From the NCBI RefSeq assembly GCF_020829495.1, contig NZ_JAIVFQ010000026.1, positions 19,189 to 83,188 on the forward strand: a DNA stretch of 64,000 bases. Reading direction: 5' to 3'. Below the pieces are notes generated by a model. It saw nothing but the letters and a program-made list of their open reading frames with translations, was not told the DNA's origin and ran no database searches. Position 1 is the stretch's first letter. Each line of letters starts with the position of its first letter. The position numbers were made by a program, and so were the translations under genes. This document shows, one piece after another, positions 43,735 to 52,920 of this stretch. This DNA is from Nostoc favosum CHAB5714. Its GTDB lineage: Bacteria > Cyanobacteriota > Cyanobacteriia > Cyanobacteriales > Nostocaceae.

Positions 43735-44478
43735 ATAAGCATCCTCTTAGCTTGATATTAGACGTAAGTATCTTATCATACTAGCCCTATAAAACAAAGA
43801 GGAAAGAGCAAAAGGCTGTAATGCTTAGAAAATCAAGGTTTTTTGGGGAATACCGAAATCCACTGCCACACAAATAAATAAATATTTATGTCATTTTTTA
43901 TCCGGTTAAGGAATAAATCAAGCTTAAAATATAGTTAAAAATCGGGATGGAAAATGCAATTTTTAAGACCTGTATTTACCACTTTGAAATTGCTGTCCTA
44001 ATGCTTAAACGATTATTCAAAATTCCAAAGTACTGGTGTAAATTATCGGTTTAATTAGAGCAATTTACGCAAAAAAACATATTTTAGTAAACAGTTTCGT
44101 AAATTCGTGACCAATTGAGGGTTTAAGTTTAAATGCTCCAGGGGCGCAGAGGAGTGCAAAGTTTGTTTGAGTCTATTCGCTACGAACTTAGGCAAAGCTG
44201 TACTTAGAATTTTTAACCATACATTTACCTACTCTTCAACTACCTGAGTTAACTTTTCTAAGTAGCTCGGGTAAATAATTCAACATTAAGCACATGATTC
44301 AGCCTGCCCAACTTTCTGTCTTATGCCGCGTTTACAAACCTCACCGCAATTGTGACGATTACGCTAGAATTGTTAAAGGTTCTTTACAGAATTTGCCGAT
44401 CATCCCCAATTCTGTTAAAACAGCCTAGCATTCAAATGTAAATCTTAAAACCCCCTCTAGAGTTCACCAAAAGCTTCT
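43735..44478. other. Gene-free region upstream of typA
   Basis: AT-rich DNA without a convincing open frame or repeat. It must hold the promoters of both the divergent 43060 gene and typA. Confidence 0.5.
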
Positions 44479-46269
44479 ATGACGCTCCCAATTCGCAACG
44501 TCGCCATTATCGCCCACGTTGACCACGGCAAAACCACCCTGGTTGACGCACTCCTCAAACAATCCGGCATTTTCCGCGAAGGCGAAGACGTTCCGGATTG
44601 CGTTATGGACTCCAACGCCCTAGAACGGGAACGGGGTATTACTATCCTGTCGAAAAATACAGCAGTTCGCTACAAAGAAACACTAATCAATATTGTTGAT
44701 ACTCCTGGACACGCTGACTTTGGTGGCGAAGTTGAACGTGTACTCGGCATGGTTGACGGATGTCTTCTGATTGTCGATGCCAATGAAGGCCCCATGCCCC
44801 AAACACGCTTTGTACTCAAAAAAGCTTTAGAAAAAGGGCTGCGCCCCATTGTTATCATCAACAAAATCGACCGTGGACAAACTGACCCCCACGTTGCTGT
44901 CGATAAAGTTTTGGATCTGTTCTTGGAATTAGGAGCAGATGAAGACCAGTGTGATTTTACCTATCTGTTTGCCTCCGGTATGGCAGGTTTTGCTAAGGAA
45001 AGCTTGGAAGCAGAATCGGTAGATATGCAACCCCTGTTTAACGCGATTCTGCAACACGTTCCACCACCAGTAGGCGACAGCAATAAGCCTCTGCAATTGC
45101 AAGTTACAACCCTAGATTATTCTGAATATCTGGGACGGATTGTGATTGGCAGAATTCACAACGGTACTATCCGTTCAGGACAGCAAGCAGCTTTAGTAAC
45201 AGAAAATGGTACTATTGTCAAGGGCAAAATTACCAAGTTGATGGGCTTTGATGGACTGAAGCGCGTAGAGATGGAAGAAGCAACCGCAGGTTATATTGTC
45301 GCGGTGGCTGGTTTTGCTGATGCTTATATTGGGGAAACGATTACTGACCCCAATGAACCGCAAGCTTTACCACTAATTAAAGTGGATGAACCAACCTTGC
45401 AAATGGCCTTCTGGGTGAATGATTCGCCCTTTGCTGGTCAAGAAGGCAAGTTGGTGACATCAAGACAAATACGCGATCGCCTATTCCGCGAACTTGAAAC
45501 CAACGTTGCTTTGCGTGTCGAAGAAACCGATTCTCCTGATAAATTCCTCGTTTCCGGTCGTGGAGAACTCCACCTGGGTATCTTAATTGAAACCATGCGT
45601 CGGGAAGGCTTCGAGTTTCAGGTATCTCAGCCACAGGTAATTTACCGCGAAATCAACGGTCAACCTTGCGAACCTTACGAACTCTTGGTGTTAGACATTC
45701 CTGCTGATGGTGTGGGTAGCTGTATTGAACGCCTGGGACAACGCAAAGGCGAAATGCAAGATATGCAACCAGGTAGTGGCGATCGCACCCAGTTAGAGTT
45801 TGTGATTCCCGCCCGTGGTTTGATTGGTTTCCGGGGTGAATTCATGCGGATGACTCGTGGCGAAGGCATCATGAACCACAGTTTCTTGGACTACCGTCAA
45901 ATCAGTGGCGACATTGAAGCCCGTAACAAAGGCGTTTTAATCTCCTTTGAAGAAGGCGTTTCTACCTTCTACGCTATGAGAAATGCCGAAGATAGAGGAG
46001 CATTCTTTATTACTCCTGGCACAAAGGTTTACAGAGGTATGATCGTGGGAGAACACAATCGTTCCCAAGATTTGGAACTAAATATCTGTAAGACCAAGCA
46101 GTTAACTAACCACCGCGCGGCTGGTGGCGATGAATTGGTGCAACTGCAAGCACCGATAGACATGAGTCTAGAACGTGCTTTGGAATACATTGGCCCCGAT
46201 GAATTGGTGGAAGTTACACCTCAATCGATTCGTCTGCGGAAGATGTCGAAGAAGTTAGCAAAACGGTAA
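44479..46269 (+). CDS. typA: Ribosome-associated GTPase TypA/BipA
   Basis: A 596-residue translational GTPase that binds 70S ribosomes and is needed under stress and cold. The G domain is at the N-terminus: G1 [11 protein letters not shown]2 RERGITI, G3 [12 protein letters not shown]4 NKIDR and G5 ASG. Domain II (about 205-290) is a beta-barrel. EF-G-like domains III/V follow ([21 protein letters not shown]), and then the BipA-specific C-terminal domain ([32 protein letters not shown]). The length is typical. Codon use is host-like, and a terminator follows directly. Confidence 0.98.
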   Translation: MTLPIRNVAIIAHVDHGKTTLVDALLKQSGIFREGEDVPDCVMDSNALERERGITILSKNTAVRYKETLINIVDTPGHADFGGEVERVLGMVDGCLLIVDANEGPMPQTRFVLKKALEKGLRPIVIINKIDRGQTDPHVAVDKVLDLFLELGADEDQCDFTYLFASGMAGFAKESLEAESVDMQPLFNAILQHVPPPVGDSNKPLQLQVTTLDYSEYLGRIVIGRIHNGTIRSGQQAALVTENGTIVKGKITKLMGFDGLKRVEMEEATAGYIVAVAGFADAYIGETITDPNEPQALPLIKVDEPTLQMAFWVNDSPFAGQEGKLVTSRQIRDRLFRELETNVALRVEETDSPDKFLVSGRGELHLGILIETMRREGFEFQVSQPQVIYREINGQPCEPYELLVLDIPADGVGSCIERLGQRKGEMQDMQPGSGDRTQLEFVIPARGLIGFRGEFMRMTRGEGIMNHSFLDYRQISGDIEARNKGVLISFEEGVSTFYAMRNAEDRGAFFITPGTKVYRGMIVGEHNRSQDLELNICKTKQLTNHRAAGGDELVQLQAPIDMSLERALEYIGPDELVEVTPQSIRLRKMSKKLAKR

Positions 46270-46292
46270 GTCAATTTAGTTTATTGATTTAA

Positions 46293-46318
46293 AAAGCCCG
46301 CATCTGCGGGCTTTCTAT
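46293..46318 (+). terminator. Rho-independent terminator of typA
   Basis: AAAGCCCGCA / TGCGGGCTTT with a two-base loop and a following CTATTTAG, 23 bases after the stop. Confidence 0.85.
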
Positions 46319-47049
46319 TTAGTTATTTACAGCTTTTTTAAATCAACTAGTCCGGCTTAATTGCTAGCATCCAAAGGATCGAGGCCATCAGAAACCAATC
46401 TTTTTTGGTTGGACTGAAATTCAGTAGCTTTTACCTAATCAGGTTCGTCAAGTTACCCAAACACTATCTGAAACTTCAACTAGCACCAATCTTAATCTAA
46501 CTCCTTTACTGGCATAGCACATAACTTTAAAATGCCTTCACTTTAGATATGTTTGAATATTTTCAATTCTATGGTTTTTATCTTTTTGACATTTATATAA
46601 TTCTTGATAGAATTCGATATCTACTTCTCGCCAACTTATCCAACCAGTAAGTGCAATTCCTAAACAGCTTATTCTTTTAAGCAACTCTTACTTGCTTGTT
46701 AACCTTTCTTAACGGTCACAATGGCAGCAATCATGTTTGCTTACTCGATAATAAAAATAATGTATAGTATAAAATACTAATATTTTGTAAATTTTGTGTG
46801 TTGATTAAGTTAGTAAAACATAAAGAAGACGAATATATACTTAGATAAGTTGGTTAAAAAGCGATTACCACAGCATGAACAAACACTGTAAAAATTTTTA
46901 GTGATTAATGGAACTGAAGAGTCTAAGCTTGTCTTTAGCAAAACCGAGAATACTGTGAATTTAGGCTGGTGTTTGGTTAAAATCGCCCTTAAGGTGCATT
47001 TAGTCAAATCCTTGGGTAAAAATAAAGAAGACTGAAAAAGGCAATTATC
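46319..47049. other. Gene-free region before the toxin-antitoxin cluster
   Basis: AT-rich, no gene recognised. The part from about 46940 (CTGTGAATTTAGG.TGGTGTT) recurs at about 50470, and the last 55 bases resemble the leader of the DUF2281 gene at 48009. Confidence 0.5.
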
Positions 47050-47145
47050 ATGACTATTCGTGAAACTGCGATCGCTCCTTTGCGTATTTTCACACAAAGC
47101 GATCGCAGGTTAAAAATTTTCAATATATTTTCTCAGAAACACTAA
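47050..47145 (+). pseudogene. Vestige of a DUF2281 antitoxin gene (5' end only)
   Basis: ATG ACT ATT CGT GAA ACT GCG ATC encodes MTIRETAIA, the same start as the gene at 48009, and the upstream 50 bases also match that gene's leader. After nine codons similarity stops; the frame ends at TAA 47145 inside the DUF5615 toxin gene on the other strand. This looks like a truncated duplicate. Confidence 0.7.
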
Positions 47146-47481
47146 TTGATTTGCCATATCCTCGGCTTCTACACTTTCTACTAACTTCAATAATCCTCGC
47201 AACTGTTCTCCAATTGCATAGCTCTGTTTCGCAGCAAGTACAATACCTGAATGCTTTTGTTGCTGTTCGATATAAGCTTTGTGCAATCGACAAAAATCAC
47301 CAACATTGAAACTATAAATAACTCGTCTCTGTTCCGTTGCCCAGATTAATTGGCTATCATCAGATGATCCTAATCTATCTGCTTCAGCCGTTGTCATTAC
47401 ATCAATCCCTGCATTGCGTAAGCCATTAGCTAAAGATTTCTTGCCAGCATCTTCATCTAAATAGAAGCAAATTTGACTCAT
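47110..47481 (-). CDS. DUF5615 PIN-like toxin of a toxin-antitoxin pair
   Basis: A 123-residue PIN-like protein (DUF5615), expected to be an RNase toxin. The N-terminal metal-site Asp/Glu are in ICFYLDEDAGKKSLANGLRNAG. Further acidic positions lie in DVMTTAEADRLGSSDDSQLIWATEQ and YSFNVGDFCRLH. Its ATG overlaps the stop of the upstream DUF433 antitoxin (ATGA), the standard arrangement. The 3' end overlaps a DUF2281 gene remnant on the other strand, which may have replaced the original C-terminus. Confidence 0.83.
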   Translation of the reverse strand: MSQICFYLDEDAGKKSLANGLRNAGIDVMTTAEADRLGSSDDSQLIWATEQRRVIYSFNVGDFCRLHKAYIEQQQKHSGIVLAAKQSYAIGEQLRGLLKLVESVEAEDMANQLVFLRKYIENF

Positions 47482-47771
47482 GCAAAATTACCTGACACCC
47501 ACTGCGTTTCTAAAGCATTACATTCTGCTTGATATAGAGCAATTTCTCTATCCATTGCCTCCTGATTAGCATAGTAATAGGCAAGCGCCGCATAAACTTG
47601 CGCTAGAGATAAGTGTGGATATTCTGTGACAATATCTTGAGGAGATAAGCCTGCTTGAGAATCCATCACAATGTTTTGAACCGTCATGCGCGTACCAGCA
47701 ATGCAAGGGCGACCTCCAGCAACTTGAGGTGTTCTCACAATTAGGGTTCCAATATCAACTATTGCTACCAT
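47478..47771 (-). CDS. DUF433 antitoxin
   Basis: A 97-residue DUF433 antitoxin with a winged-helix DNA-binding fold. Motifs RTPQVAGGRPCIAGTRMTVQNIV and LSPQDIVTEYPHLSLAQVYAALAYYYAN are characteristic. It is translated just before its DUF5615 partner with a 4-base overlap. An inactivated relative lies at 21205. It probably autoregulates its own promoter, in the 47772-48008 gap. Confidence 0.88.
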   Translation of the reverse strand: MVAIVDIGTLIVRTPQVAGGRPCIAGTRMTVQNIVMDSQAGLSPQDIVTEYPHLSLAQVYAALAYYYANQEAMDREIALYQAECNALETQWVSGNFA

Positions 47772-48008
47772 GTTTTTTCCACTCTAACTGAATCAATGAA
47801 TCTTCCACGTCTATTCTATAGTTTAATAATACATAGCAGTTCTGGCTCTTACAAAATTACAGATACAACTAGACCAATCCTGCTTAAGCGATCTGTCTGA
47901 TACCTTATAGCAGAGATTCTTACAAAAAGCGATGTCTACGACGGGCTATTCGGCGATCGCCATTGCCGTACATTTAGTCAAATTTTTGAGTGAAAAAGGA
48001 TTATTATC

Positions 48009-48332
48009 ATGACTATTCGTGAAACTGCGATGTCTTCTCTACGAGACGCTACGCGAACGGCGAGCTTCTCTACGAGACGCTCCGCGAACGCTAACGCAAA
48101 ATTGCAGCAACTTTCCGAACCACTCTTGCAAGAAGTGACCGATTTCATTGATTTTGTTATCCACAAACATCAAGTTAAAATTGCTGACAGTCAGCCTGAT
48201 GAAACGCTTGTGGAAAAATGGTCACAATGGTTTGAGGCTGTGGATTGCCTAGACGTATCTCCACCTGAACCAGTCAGCAACTATGAGCAACTCCTACTCA
48301 ACAAGTATCGACAACAAGGGCTAGAGCTATGA
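48009..48332 (+). CDS. DUF2281-type antitoxin with an in-frame repeat insertion
   Basis: A 107-residue protein. The core AKLQQLSEPLLQEVTDFIDFVIHKHQVK and the tail EKWSQWFEAVD...YEQLLLNKYRQQG match DUF2281-type antitoxins. After MTIRETA, 22 codons (about 48030-48095) come from the dispersed CTCTACGAGACGCT repeat, in two direct copies, and encode SSLRDATRTASFSTRRSANAN. The relative at 47050 reads MTIRETAIA without this insert. The insert is a multiple of three and contains no stop, so the frame survives. The stop overlaps the start of a truncated PIN toxin gene (ATGA). Confidence 0.82.
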   Translation: MTIRETAMSSLRDATRTASFSTRRSANANAKLQQLSEPLLQEVTDFIDFVIHKHQVKIADSQPDETLVEKWSQWFEAVDCLDVSPPEPVSNYEQLLLNKYRQQGLEL

Positions 48333-48463
48333 TCCTGTGTGATGCAGGAGTTCTGCTTTGTCTGGTAGATCGCACTCAGCCTCAGCACAATGTTTATAAA
48401 ATCGCAGTGATGCGTTTGGCATCGCCTCTCGGTATTGCTTTCATTTCCCAAAAAGTCAGATAA
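48329..48463 (+). pseudogene. Truncated PIN-domain toxin gene
   Basis: ATG 48329 overlaps the antitoxin stop and gives MILCDAGVLLCLVDRTQPQHNVY, a typical VapC-like PIN start with the first catalytic Asp. It ends after 44 residues at TAA 48461, where a PIN toxin would have about 130. The 3' part was replaced by unrelated DNA. Toxin activity is unlikely. Confidence 0.8.
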
Positions 48464-48490
48464 GACTGATATAAGATAAGACTGATATAT

Positions 48491-48934
48491 TTAAGGTAAA
48501 TAATTTTCATCTAATAATTGAACAAGAGTATAAGGACACTTTTCTAGAAAAATAGTGAAATCGGTTTTAATTTTCACAAAATCAACCGCACTTTGATAAA
48601 TATTCTCTAAATCATCCTGTAACTTGTTTATTAAATTCGTCGTTAAATGATTATTTAAGTCATATCTAAAGGTTTTAATTTCTCCAATCCAATGACGATA
48701 GTTTATTTCATATTCAACCTGCCAATATTGAAGTAATAATATATGAATAATGATTTGCCTTAAAAGACTTTTGGCTTTAGCTAAATCTCTTCTAGCCAAA
48801 CTGATTAATTCCTCAATTAAGTTTTCTAAATCAAGTTGGTAAAACTGTTTTTGTTTTAATAATTCAATAGTTTCTTCTAACCATAAATTCTCATCGGTTT
48901 CATAGAGTTGCTTTAATTTGGTAGTAATTGTCAT
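48491..48934 (-). CDS. DUF29-family protein
   Basis: A 147-residue helical protein of DUF29, a family abundant in cyanobacteria with unknown function. The family start LYETDENLWLEETIELLKQKQFYQLDLENLIEELISLARRD is clear. A following helical segment (LLRQIIIHILLLQYW) and the C-terminal LEKCPYTLVQLLDENYLP complete it. No membrane segment or signal peptide. It lies in the toxin-antitoxin-rich stretch but converges on the truncated PIN gene and has no obvious partner. Confidence 0.85.
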   Translation of the reverse strand: MTITTKLKQLYETDENLWLEETIELLKQKQFYQLDLENLIEELISLARRDLAKAKSLLRQIIIHILLLQYWQVEYEINYRHWIGEIKTFRYDLNNHLTTNLINKLQDDLENIYQSAVDFVKIKTDFTIFLEKCPYTLVQLLDENYLP

Positions 48935-49057
48935 ATTTTTACCTTCTACCTAGATTACATAATCTAATCATATACAATTATAAATTTATAGATGCAAACC
49001 ATCAAAATACAGAGAAAATGTTAAGTTGTGTATACAATTCCTAAGTGACTCCAGATT

Positions 49058-49645
49058 ATGAAAAATATTGAGTTGACGCAAGGAAAAATTACAGATCCAG
49101 AAAGCACGACTCTAGAAGAGTTCTTAAAACTTCCGTGCGTTGAAGAGTCACCAGCTTGGGAATATATTAACGGAGAGGCAATTCAGAAACCTATGGGAGG
49201 AGGTAAACACAGCTTATTGCAAAAACGTTTAGTTGCAGTGATTGATACGTTGGGAAGTAACTACGAAGCCTTTCCTGAATTACGCTGTACCTGCGGTAAT
49301 CGTTCAGTAGTTCCTGATGTGGTTGTTATCTCTACCAATCAAATACCACTGGATGAGAGCGGTGAAATTATTAGCAACGGGATTGATTTTGCACCCACTT
49401 GGGTCATCGAAATTCTTTCCCCTGCTCAAAGTCAAACTAAAGTAACTGGCAATATTTTGCACTGTTTGAGAAATGGCAGTCAGCTAGGATGGTTGATTGA
49501 TCCAAGTGAACGCTGTATTTTAGTTTATCAGCCTAATTCTTTACCAGATTTGTTAGCAGGACAAGATATATTACCAGTGTTAGAAGATTTGAATTTGACG
49601 CTCTCTGTTAATGAAGTCTTTGCTTGGTTACAGCGTAAAATTTGA
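49058..49645 (+). CDS. Uma2-family protein, third member
   Basis: A 195-residue Uma2 protein. SVVPDVVVIS (about residue 89) and WVIEILSPAQSQTKVTGNILHCLRNGSQLGWLIDP give the PD-(D/E)XK-like core. The N-terminus has LEEFLKLPCVEESPAWEYINGEAIQKPMGGGKHS, the typical LP-x-S-P-xWE start of one Uma2 subgroup. The ATG start is unambiguous. This subgroup is distinct from the two other members in the window. Biological role unknown. Confidence 0.88.
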   Translation: MKNIELTQGKITDPESTTLEEFLKLPCVEESPAWEYINGEAIQKPMGGGKHSLLQKRLVAVIDTLGSNYEAFPELRCTCGNRSVVPDVVVISTNQIPLDESGEIISNGIDFAPTWVIEILSPAQSQTKVTGNILHCLRNGSQLGWLIDPSERCILVYQPNSLPDLLAGQDILPVLEDLNLTLSVNEVFAWLQRKI

Positions 49646-49879
49646 CCAATTATTCCTTGATGGTACAAGCCCCTAAATTCATTTATGGATAGATAAATTT
49701 TAAACAATGCAGGGTTCAAGCCCCCGGATAAATCCTGGGGCATTAATTGCGAATGGGCAAAAAAGCGAATTGCGAATTGTGCTGACTTACCGTGTTTCTT
49801 GAATAAACTCTAACTGAACGAAAAAGCAGGGTGAGTTTTTTAACTTAAAATGGTGAATAATTCTGAATAGAGGTTTTCT

Positions 49880-50146
49880 ATGAGCATCAGTCTCACACCC
49901 GATCAAGAACGCTTTATTCAAACCAAGCTCCAAGCTGGGAAATATCGCTCCGCAGAGGAAGCCCTTGAAATTGCCTTACGGTTGCTTGATGAATACGATC
50001 GCGCTGATGCTGAATGGATCGAAGATGTGCGAGAAAAAATTGATGCGGCGATTGTAGCTTCAAACCAAACGCCTCCTATTGATGGGGAGACATTCGTAAA
50101 CCAAATTATAGAGCGGTTTCGACAAGGGCATCAGGCACAAGCATGA
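49880..50146 (+). CDS. ParD-type antitoxin
   Basis: An 88-residue ribbon-helix-helix antitoxin. The N-terminus SISLTPDQERFIQTKLQAGKYRSAEEALEIALRLLDE is the CC2985/ParD pattern, with a disordered, toxin-wrapping C-terminus. It overlaps the ParE gene by four bases (ATGA) and should repress the pair's promoter and neutralise the toxin. The 49646-49879 gap upstream is short and gene-free. Confidence 0.9.
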   Translation: MSISLTPDQERFIQTKLQAGKYRSAEEALEIALRLLDEYDRADAEWIEDVREKIDAAIVASNQTPPIDGETFVNQIIERFRQGHQAQA

Positions 50147-50442
50147 GTCGCTATGTCATCAACATTCTTGCCAGCCGAGATATCAATGAAATTGCCGACT
50201 ATTTTGCCGAAACTAGTGTTGAAGCAGGAGAGCGATTTTTCAGTGAATTCAACCGTAAGTGCCAACAACTTGTTGCCTTTCCAAACAGTGGTAAAAGTTA
50301 CGCAAAAATTCGTCCAGACCTCCGAGGTATATCCTTGCAAGGCTATATCGTTTTCTACAGAGTATTAGATGATGGTATCGAAATTCTACGGGTTGTAAGT
50401 GGTCGTCGTAACTTTCCATCTCTTTTTGAGGAATCCAACTAA
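50143..50442 (+). CDS. ParE/RelE-type toxin
   Basis: A 99-residue RelE/ParE-fold toxin. The N-terminal strand YVINILASRDINEIADYFAE, the middle FPNSGKSYAKIRPDLRGISLQGYIVFYRVLDDGIEILRVVSGRR, and the family's conserved Arg/Tyr cluster are all present. ParE toxins block DNA gyrase, while RelE toxins cut mRNA; which applies here cannot be said. The pair looks intact. Confidence 0.9.
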   Translation: MSRYVINILASRDINEIADYFAETSVEAGERFFSEFNRKCQQLVAFPNSGKSYAKIRPDLRGISLQGYIVFYRVLDDGIEILRVVSGRRNFPSLFEESN

Positions 50443-50506
50443 AAGCTTTTTTGCCGAACCCCTGAGACACTGTGAATTTAGGGTGGTGTTGGGTTAAAAA
50501 AGAAAC

Positions 50507-51670
50507 ATGAAAATCATCAAACCCATCACCAATTGGTTAGAAACCCGCGCCAGTGCCCCTGCTTATGGCGGTTGGGTACTAGCAGCAACGGCTATTTGTT
50601 TTTTTGGCGCAGGTATCAATACGATGGCTGGTTGGCTGTACGCCATTAGCGGCATTAGTTTTGCCCTTTTGGGTGTAGCAGCTATCTTACCGCCGCGATC
50701 GCTCACAAATCTATCCATCACCCGCCGTCCCATTAAACCTGTGTCAGCAGGCGACGATCTGACTGTGGAATTAGAAATCCGCAATCAGACACAGCAGCCT
50801 GTAAGCTTATTGCAAGTTGAGGATATATTACCCTTCGTCTTAGGGAAACCAGTACAAAAGGCCATCGAAACAATTCCTCGCCAAGGTAGTTACCGTTGGG
50901 TATATTACCACCCTACCCAGCGTCGGGGCGTTTATCGCTGGCACACAGTCGAACTGGCTTCTGGTGCGCCTTTGGGGTTGTTCTGGTGTCGCCGTCAGCG
51001 TGATTGTGCTGCCACAGCGATCGTCTATCCCACAGTGTTACCCTTGGCTACCTGCCCCCTAGTAGATGAAATGGGGCAAGAAGAGAGCAAAAGGGGCGAT
51101 CCTCGTGGTAAGCCCTTGCAGACAGCGACAACGGGGCTGGTGCGATCGCTACGCCCTTATCGTCTAGGAGATCCCACCCGTCTGATTCACTGGCGAACTA
51201 GCGCCCGCTATGGAGAATTAAGGGTGCGGGAGTTAGAAATGGTCACAGGTGGACAAGAAATAGTTATTGCCCTTGACAGTGCTAGCAATTGGGAAGAAGA
51301 AAACTTTGAACAAGCAGTAATTGCCGCAGCATCACTATATTTTTATGCACAGCAACAACAATTACAGGTGCAACTTTGGACAGCATTGACAGATATAATT
51401 AAAGGCGATGCCTATGTTTTAGAAACCTTAGCAGCAACCACAGCATTAGAAGATTCCAGTTCAGGAGTTCCTAAAAGCTATCCCTTGATTTGGCTGACTC
51501 AAAACCCCCTGAGTCTTGCTACTCTTCCTCAAGGCAGTCGCTGGGTTTTGTGGTCAAATATTTCTTCACCAGCAGAACAAGAGGTAATCAATTGGGAACA
51601 TCCTGGTATAGTTTTGCAAAGCGATCGCTCACTGCAACCCCAGCTACAAAAAACATTACATTCATATTAA
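50507..51670 (+). CDS. DUF58 membrane protein
   Basis: A 387-residue DUF58 protein. Two N-terminal membrane helices (about residues 20-40 and 45-60) lead into a beta-sandwich region. The DUF58 core follows: RGDPRGKPLQTATTGLVRSLRPYRLGDPTRLIHWRTSARYGELRVRELE, a VWA-like segment with the VIALDSASNWE stretch. In other bacteria DUF58 proteins are encoded near MoxR ATPases and transglutaminases; neither is adjacent here. Likely membrane-bound with the VWA-like part in the cytoplasm. Function unknown. Confidence 0.87.
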   Translation: MKIIKPITNWLETRASAPAYGGWVLAATAICFFGAGINTMAGWLYAISGISFALLGVAAILPPRSLTNLSITRRPIKPVSAGDDLTVELEIRNQTQQPVSLLQVEDILPFVLGKPVQKAIETIPRQGSYRWVYYHPTQRRGVYRWHTVELASGAPLGLFWCRRQRDCAATAIVYPTVLPLATCPLVDEMGQEESKRGDPRGKPLQTATTGLVRSLRPYRLGDPTRLIHWRTSARYGELRVRELEMVTGGQEIVIALDSASNWEEENFEQAVIAAASLYFYAQQQQLQVQLWTALTDIIKGDAYVLETLAATTALEDSSSGVPKSYPLIWLTQNPLSLATLPQGSRWVLWSNISSPAEQEVINWEHPGIVLQSDRSLQPQLQKTLHSY

Positions 51671-51697
51671 TCAATACCTTCGCCAAAAAACTACACC

Positions 51698-51792
51698 CTA
51701 GAAGGGCTATACGAACAAAGCCTGCCTCTACAGATTGTAAAACTTTTAGCTCACGGAGGTGTAGCTCTCGTTCGTATAGCCACGACTTCTAG
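51698..51792. mobile_element. Small inverted-repeat element GGCTATACGAAC
   Basis: Arms CTAGAAG..GGCTATACGAAC and GTTCGTATAGCC..CTTCTAG face each other across about 50 bases, giving a 95-bp element between the converging DUF58 and PEP-CTERM genes. It may be a MITE or a terminator. Confidence 0.6.
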
Positions 51793-51819
51793 GCATTCGG
51801 GCAAGGTGCAAGATTTGAG

Positions 51820-52461
51820 TTAACTTTGCTTTAGCTTTGTATTCTGTTGCTGTTTACGTCTTAGTACTGAACCAGCACTTAAAGTAGCTATTGACAGTAG
51901 CGCTGGTAGCAATGTAGGTTCGGGAACAGATGTAGCTTTTTCATTAAAGGTAAAGTTATCTAACGCAAAGTGTGTTAGGTCACCACCAAATGAGGTAAAC
52001 CTTAATTCATCAACACCAAAATAATCAAAATTAACTAAAGTTGGCTGTGTCGTATCTACAACGACAGTTTTTGAATACAGGGTTGCACCATTGTTTAAAC
52101 CTTCTACAGTAACCGAAAGACCATTATTCCAAGCAGCTGTGAGGTAAGCACTGTTGAAGTCAAAAATACTATTACTGACTAGAGAAGGTTCTCCAAACCC
52201 ATTAAAGCTTACGTAATCTCCTGACACTCTACCATTGTCATAGCCTGTAAGTGAGATACCAGTATCTGAGCCATTTCGGTAGTAAAAATTGTCCCAATCA
52301 AATCCACCGTAGCCGTTAGGAATTGGAGCCAAATCTGAAACAGGCGCTATATCATCAAATGTTAAAACAGTTGCTTGTGCTACTGCTCCTATTCCCAAAA
52401 CAATGACTGTTGCTCCGATCGCAGCAGTCGATAAATTTTTTGCAACAGTTGAAATGCTCAT
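51820..52461 (-). CDS. PEP-CTERM-sorted extracellular protein
   Basis: A 213-residue exported protein. The N-terminal signal peptide MSISTVAKNLSTAAIGATVIVLGIGAVAQA is followed by a beta-rich domain (FDDIAPVSDL... GGFDWDNFYYRNG, LDNFTF). The C-terminus has the sorting signal VPEPTLLPALLSIATLSAG followed by basic residues (LRRKQQQ). This is the standard PEP-CTERM tripartite tail that exosortase recognises. Such proteins are often surface or biofilm components. No exosortase gene is in the window. Confidence 0.9.
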   Translation of the reverse strand: MSISTVAKNLSTAAIGATVIVLGIGAVAQATVLTFDDIAPVSDLAPIPNGYGGFDWDNFYYRNGSDTGISLTGYDNGRVSGDYVSFNGFGEPSLVSNSIFDFNSAYLTAAWNNGLSVTVEGLNNGATLYSKTVVVDTTQPTLVNFDYFGVDELRFTSFGGDLTHFALDNFTFNEKATSVPEPTLLPALLSIATLSAGSVLRRKQQQNTKLKQS

Positions 52462-52920
52462 GTGGTTGTAGTTGTAACTCTTGATAAGTTGGTGCTTTTT
52501 TTATTACACATTCCAGAATTTACACTAAGCCACTCAAGATAGTAAGTACTATTACTTATGAATCTTATGAAGTCTGATAAAGTTATGATGAAGAAAATTC
52601 AGGACAATATAAACAAAGCCTTGACATAAGTCTGATCAAAGGATTGCCCTTACCGTCTGTCCTTAGACAGGTCACAGCCTCGTTTTTTGATGAGAATAAA
52701 TCAATCTTTTGGCTTTTAAATTCTGCCTCAAGATGCAACGCCAAATTTTGATTAGCTGACAAGTTAAGCTTCTGTGATTTCTGAGATTTTCTCTGATCCC
52801 AGCACACCGGACATATCAGCCTTCGAGCAAAGGTAAAACAACTTGAACGGGTAAGGTTGGGGAAATACACCCGTAATCCCCTAGTGAGGCTGAGGTACAA
52901 TGCAAAGAAATATTTAAATT
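52462..52920. other. Gene-free region upstream of ftrC
   Basis: A 105-codon frame on the minus strand (52583-52900) exists but lacks protein character. No repeat family was recognised; the stretch should contain the ftrC promoter. Confidence 0.5.

Noticed and set aside
46810..47097. A 95-codon minus-strand frame after typA
   Set aside because: AT-rich, no protein-like pattern, and it overlaps the DUF2281 remnant on the other strand.
52583..52900. A 105-codon minus-strand frame upstream of ftrC
   Set aside because: It covers the probable ftrC promoter, has an odd composition, and no domain is recognised.
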